DNA of 64,000 nt. It comes from Massilia agrisoli. GTDB taxonomy: Bacteria; Pseudomonadota; Gammaproteobacteria; Burkholderiales; Burkholderiaceae_D. The notes beneath the pieces are model-generated. The model made no database searches. It saw only the letters and a list, made by a program, of their open reading frames with translations, and was not told where the DNA came from. Below are positions 62,272-64,000 of the stretch, in pieces. The stretch spans positions 310,001 to 374,000 of the forward strand of contig NZ_JAJHPV010000014.1 in the NCBI RefSeq assembly GCF_020831365.1, read 5' to 3'. Both the position numbers and the translations under genes were made by a program. Every line of letters begins with the position of its first letter. The stretch's first letter is position 1.

Positions 62272-63948
62272 ATGAGCGAGTTCGACACCCACGAGGTATT
62301 CAACCAGGCACCGCCTTTCGAAAATGTGAACCTGTTCGCCTGCGATCCTGCGCTGATGGAAGCGCTCGCGCGCGAAGGCGCGGGATGGGCAGCGGATGGG
62401 CTGCGCGAGCTGGGCGCCAGGCTCGGCGCCGCGGAAACGCTTGACCTGGCGCGCCAGGCCAATGTCAACGCGCCGCGCCTGTTGAACTTCGACCGCGGCG
62501 GGCGCCGTATCGACGAAGTCGAATTCCACCCGGCCTGGCACAAGCTGATGTCGATGCTGATCGAGGCGGGGGCGCACGCGTCGCCATGGGATTCGGGGCG
62601 CCGGGGCGCGCAGGTCGCGCGCGCCGCCCAGTACCTGCTGTTCGGGCAGGTCGAAAATGGCAGCCAGTGCCCGGTCACGATGACCTATGCGTCCGTTCCG
62701 GCGCTGCGCCAGGCCGGCCCGATCGCCGACAAGTGGCTGCCGAAGATCCTGTCGCGCCAGTACGATCCGCGCTCGCTGCCGGTCGGGCAAAAGACCGGCG
62801 CGCTGGTCGGAATGGGGATGACCGAAAAGCAGGGCGGCACCGACGTGCGCGCCAATACCACCCGCGCCGAACCGATGGACGCCGCCGCGGCGCGCGAGCG
62901 CTTTGGCGCCGAAGGCGAGGGCGCATGGCGCATCGTCGGGCACAAATGGTTTTTCTCGGCGCCGCAGTCGGACGCCCACCTGGTGCTGGCGCAGACCGGC
63001 GCCGAAGGCAGCGCCGGGTTGTCGTGCTTCTTCGTGCCGCGCTTCCTGCCCGACGGCAGCCGCAACGAGATCCGCGTGCAGCGCCTGAAGGACAAGCTGG
63101 GCAACCGCTCGAACGCTTCATCGGAAGTCGAATTTGCCGGCGCCACCGGCTGGCTGGTGGGGAAGGTCGGCCGCGGCATCCCGACCATCCTCGAGATGGG
63201 CAGCCACACGCGGCTGGACTGCGTGGTCGGCAGCGCCGGCATCATGCGCGCCGCTCTGACCCACGCGCTGCACCACGCGCGCGGACGGGAAGCGTTCGGC
63301 CGCAAGCTCGCCCAGCAGCCCTTGATGCAAAACGTGCTGGCCGACCTGGCGCTGGAATCGGAAGCGGCAACCGCCTTCGCGCTGCGGCTGGCGCGCTGCT
63401 TCGACGAGGCAGCCGACCCGGCGCAGGCGCTGCTGGGCCGCATACTGACCCCGGCCGGCAAATACTGGATCTGCAAGCGCGGGCCGGGCTTCGGCGCCGA
63501 AGCGATGGAGGTCATCGGCGGCAACGGCTATGTGGAGGACGGCCCGCTGGCGCGGCTGTACCGCGAATTCCCGGTCAACTCGATCTGGGAAGGCTCGGGC
63601 AATGTGATGTGCCTGGACGTGCTGCGCGCCTTCGGCAAAGCGCCTGAGACCCGCGATGCGCTGGCAGCGGAACTGGCGCTCGCCGGCGCCGGCAACGCGG
63701 CCTTCAATGCCTACAGCGCAAAGCTGCTGGACGACCTTGCGCAGCCGCAGGACGAGTACGGCGCACGCCGGCTGGCGGAAAGGATCGTGGTCGCGGTGCA
63801 GGCTGCGCTGCTGCTGCGCCACGCACCTGCCTTCGTGGGCGAGGCGTTCGCGCAGTCGCGCCTGGCGCAGGACGTCGGCGGCGCCTACGGACGCCTGCCT
63901 GCCGGCATCGATTGCGACGCGATCCTGGCGCGCGCGCTGGCCGCCTGA
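62272..63948 (+). CDS. aidB: AidB-like acyl-CoA dehydrogenase
   Basis: A 558-residue flavoprotein of the acyl-CoA dehydrogenase superfamily resembling E. coli AidB (541), which is induced by alkylation damage and binds DNA. Family blocks are TEKQGGTDVRANTT (flavin loop), WFFSAPQSDAHLVLAQT, GRGIPTILEMGSHTRLDCVV and IWEGSGNVMCLDVLRAF. The long N-terminus with ENVNLFACDPALMEALAREG is typical of AidB. In vivo substrate is not known. It is divergent from the GGDEF-EAL gene; there is no Ada box recognised upstream. Confidence 0.92.
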   Translation: MSEFDTHEVFNQAPPFENVNLFACDPALMEALAREGAGWAADGLRELGARLGAAETLDLARQANVNAPRLLNFDRGGRRIDEVEFHPAWHKLMSMLIEAGAHASPWDSGRRGAQVARAAQYLLFGQVENGSQCPVTMTYASVPALRQAGPIADKWLPKILSRQYDPRSLPVGQKTGALVGMGMTEKQGGTDVRANTTRAEPMDAAAARERFGAEGEGAWRIVGHKWFFSAPQSDAHLVLAQTGAEGSAGLSCFFVPRFLPDGSRNEIRVQRLKDKLGNRSNASSEVEFAGATGWLVGKVGRGIPTILEMGSHTRLDCVVGSAGIMRAALTHALHHARGREAFGRKLAQQPLMQNVLADLALESEAATAFALRLARCFDEAADPAQALLGRILTPAGKYWICKRGPGFGAEAMEVIGGNGYVEDGPLARLYREFPVNSIWEGSGNVMCLDVLRAFGKAPETRDALAAELALAGAGNAAFNAYSAKLLDDLAQPQDEYGARRLAERIVVAVQAALLLRHAPAFVGEAFAQSRLAQDVGGAYGRLPAGIDCDAILARALAA

Positions 63949-64000
63949 GCCATGCGCGATCGGAGGCCGCGGCGGCCTCGTCCAGCTCATATTGACGGAT
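63949..64000. other. Window end, no supported gene
   Basis: The last 52 bases after the aidB stop contain an inverted repeat GGCCGCGGCGGCC near 63967 and no recognisable start of a gene. A short ATG-initiated frame (MRDRRPRRP...) has no ribosome binding site. Confidence 0.4.

Noticed and set aside
63952-64000. Start of a new gene at the window end
   Set aside because: No ribosome binding site and too little sequence to judge.

Overview
The window is about 64% GC, with short intergenic gaps, many ATGA, TAATG and TTGA junctions, and gene orders typical of Betaproteobacteria (recJ, prfB and lysS close together; lolC-lolD-tatD; folA-thyA; wrbA-DUF2069-FAD oxidase). Protein sequences look like Burkholderiales, family Oxalobacteraceae; Massilia or a close relative is my best guess. 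It reads as ordinary chromosome: no rRNA, tRNA, CRISPR array, prophage or intact insertion sequence was seen.

Layout. 1-4.6 kb (minus): 3'-truncated mfd, a 5'-nucleotidase and an HDOD protein. 4.8-6.7 kb: a DUF5335 gene, a decayed glycosyltransferase and a gene-poor stretch. 6.7-9.4 kb (minus): a two-gene operon of a periplasmic-sensor membrane protein and a sensor-HAMP-MFS fusion, the most unusual proteins here. 9.5-12.1 kb: a class A PBP (mrcA) with a repeat hairpin cluster just upstream. 12.1-17.7 kb: a divergent SDR/LysR pair, a POT peptide transporter, ppnN and a small coiled-coil membrane protein. 17.7-21.05 kb (minus): prfB (with its programmed +1 frameshift), a HAD phosphatase and lysS. 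21.2-26.4 kb lies between prfB and recJ: a CpdB lipoprotein with a Sel1-like tail, then a minus operon with a Xre/RES toxin-antitoxin pair, DUF2288, a methyltransferase and a small ORF. 26.4-31.3 kb (minus): recJ, an RpfE-like protein and two ferritin-like proteins. 31.4-38.3 kb (plus): lolC, lolD, tatD, comEC, an alpha/beta hydrolase and dcd. 38.4-43.3 kb (minus): an amino acid decarboxylase, folA, thyA and a threonine aldolase. 43.3-49.5 kb (minus): a repeat cluster with a partial tandem duplication of the aldolase 5' end, an ABC exporter, and an AttH-like lipocalin with an FtsX-type permease but no ATPase gene beside them. 49.5-55.9 kb: FAD oxidase, DUF2069, wrbA, YihY, DUF962, hydrolase and metY. 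56-64 kb: CBS protein, a secreted GYW-motif protein, aroC, an HDOD protein coupled to a PAS-GGDEF-EAL protein, and aidB.

Most genes are housekeeping: DNA repair (mfd, recJ, aidB), translation (prfB, lysS), nucleotide and folate metabolism (dcd, folA, thyA, ppnN, cpdB), envelope (mrcA, lolCD) and amino acids (aroC, metY). The accessory signals are the sensor/MFS operon, the toxin-antitoxin operon between prfB and recJ, the two repeat clusters, the ferritin-like pair and the glycosyltransferase remnant. Start codons were chosen by family alignment from memory and by visible ribosome binding sites; no searches were run.
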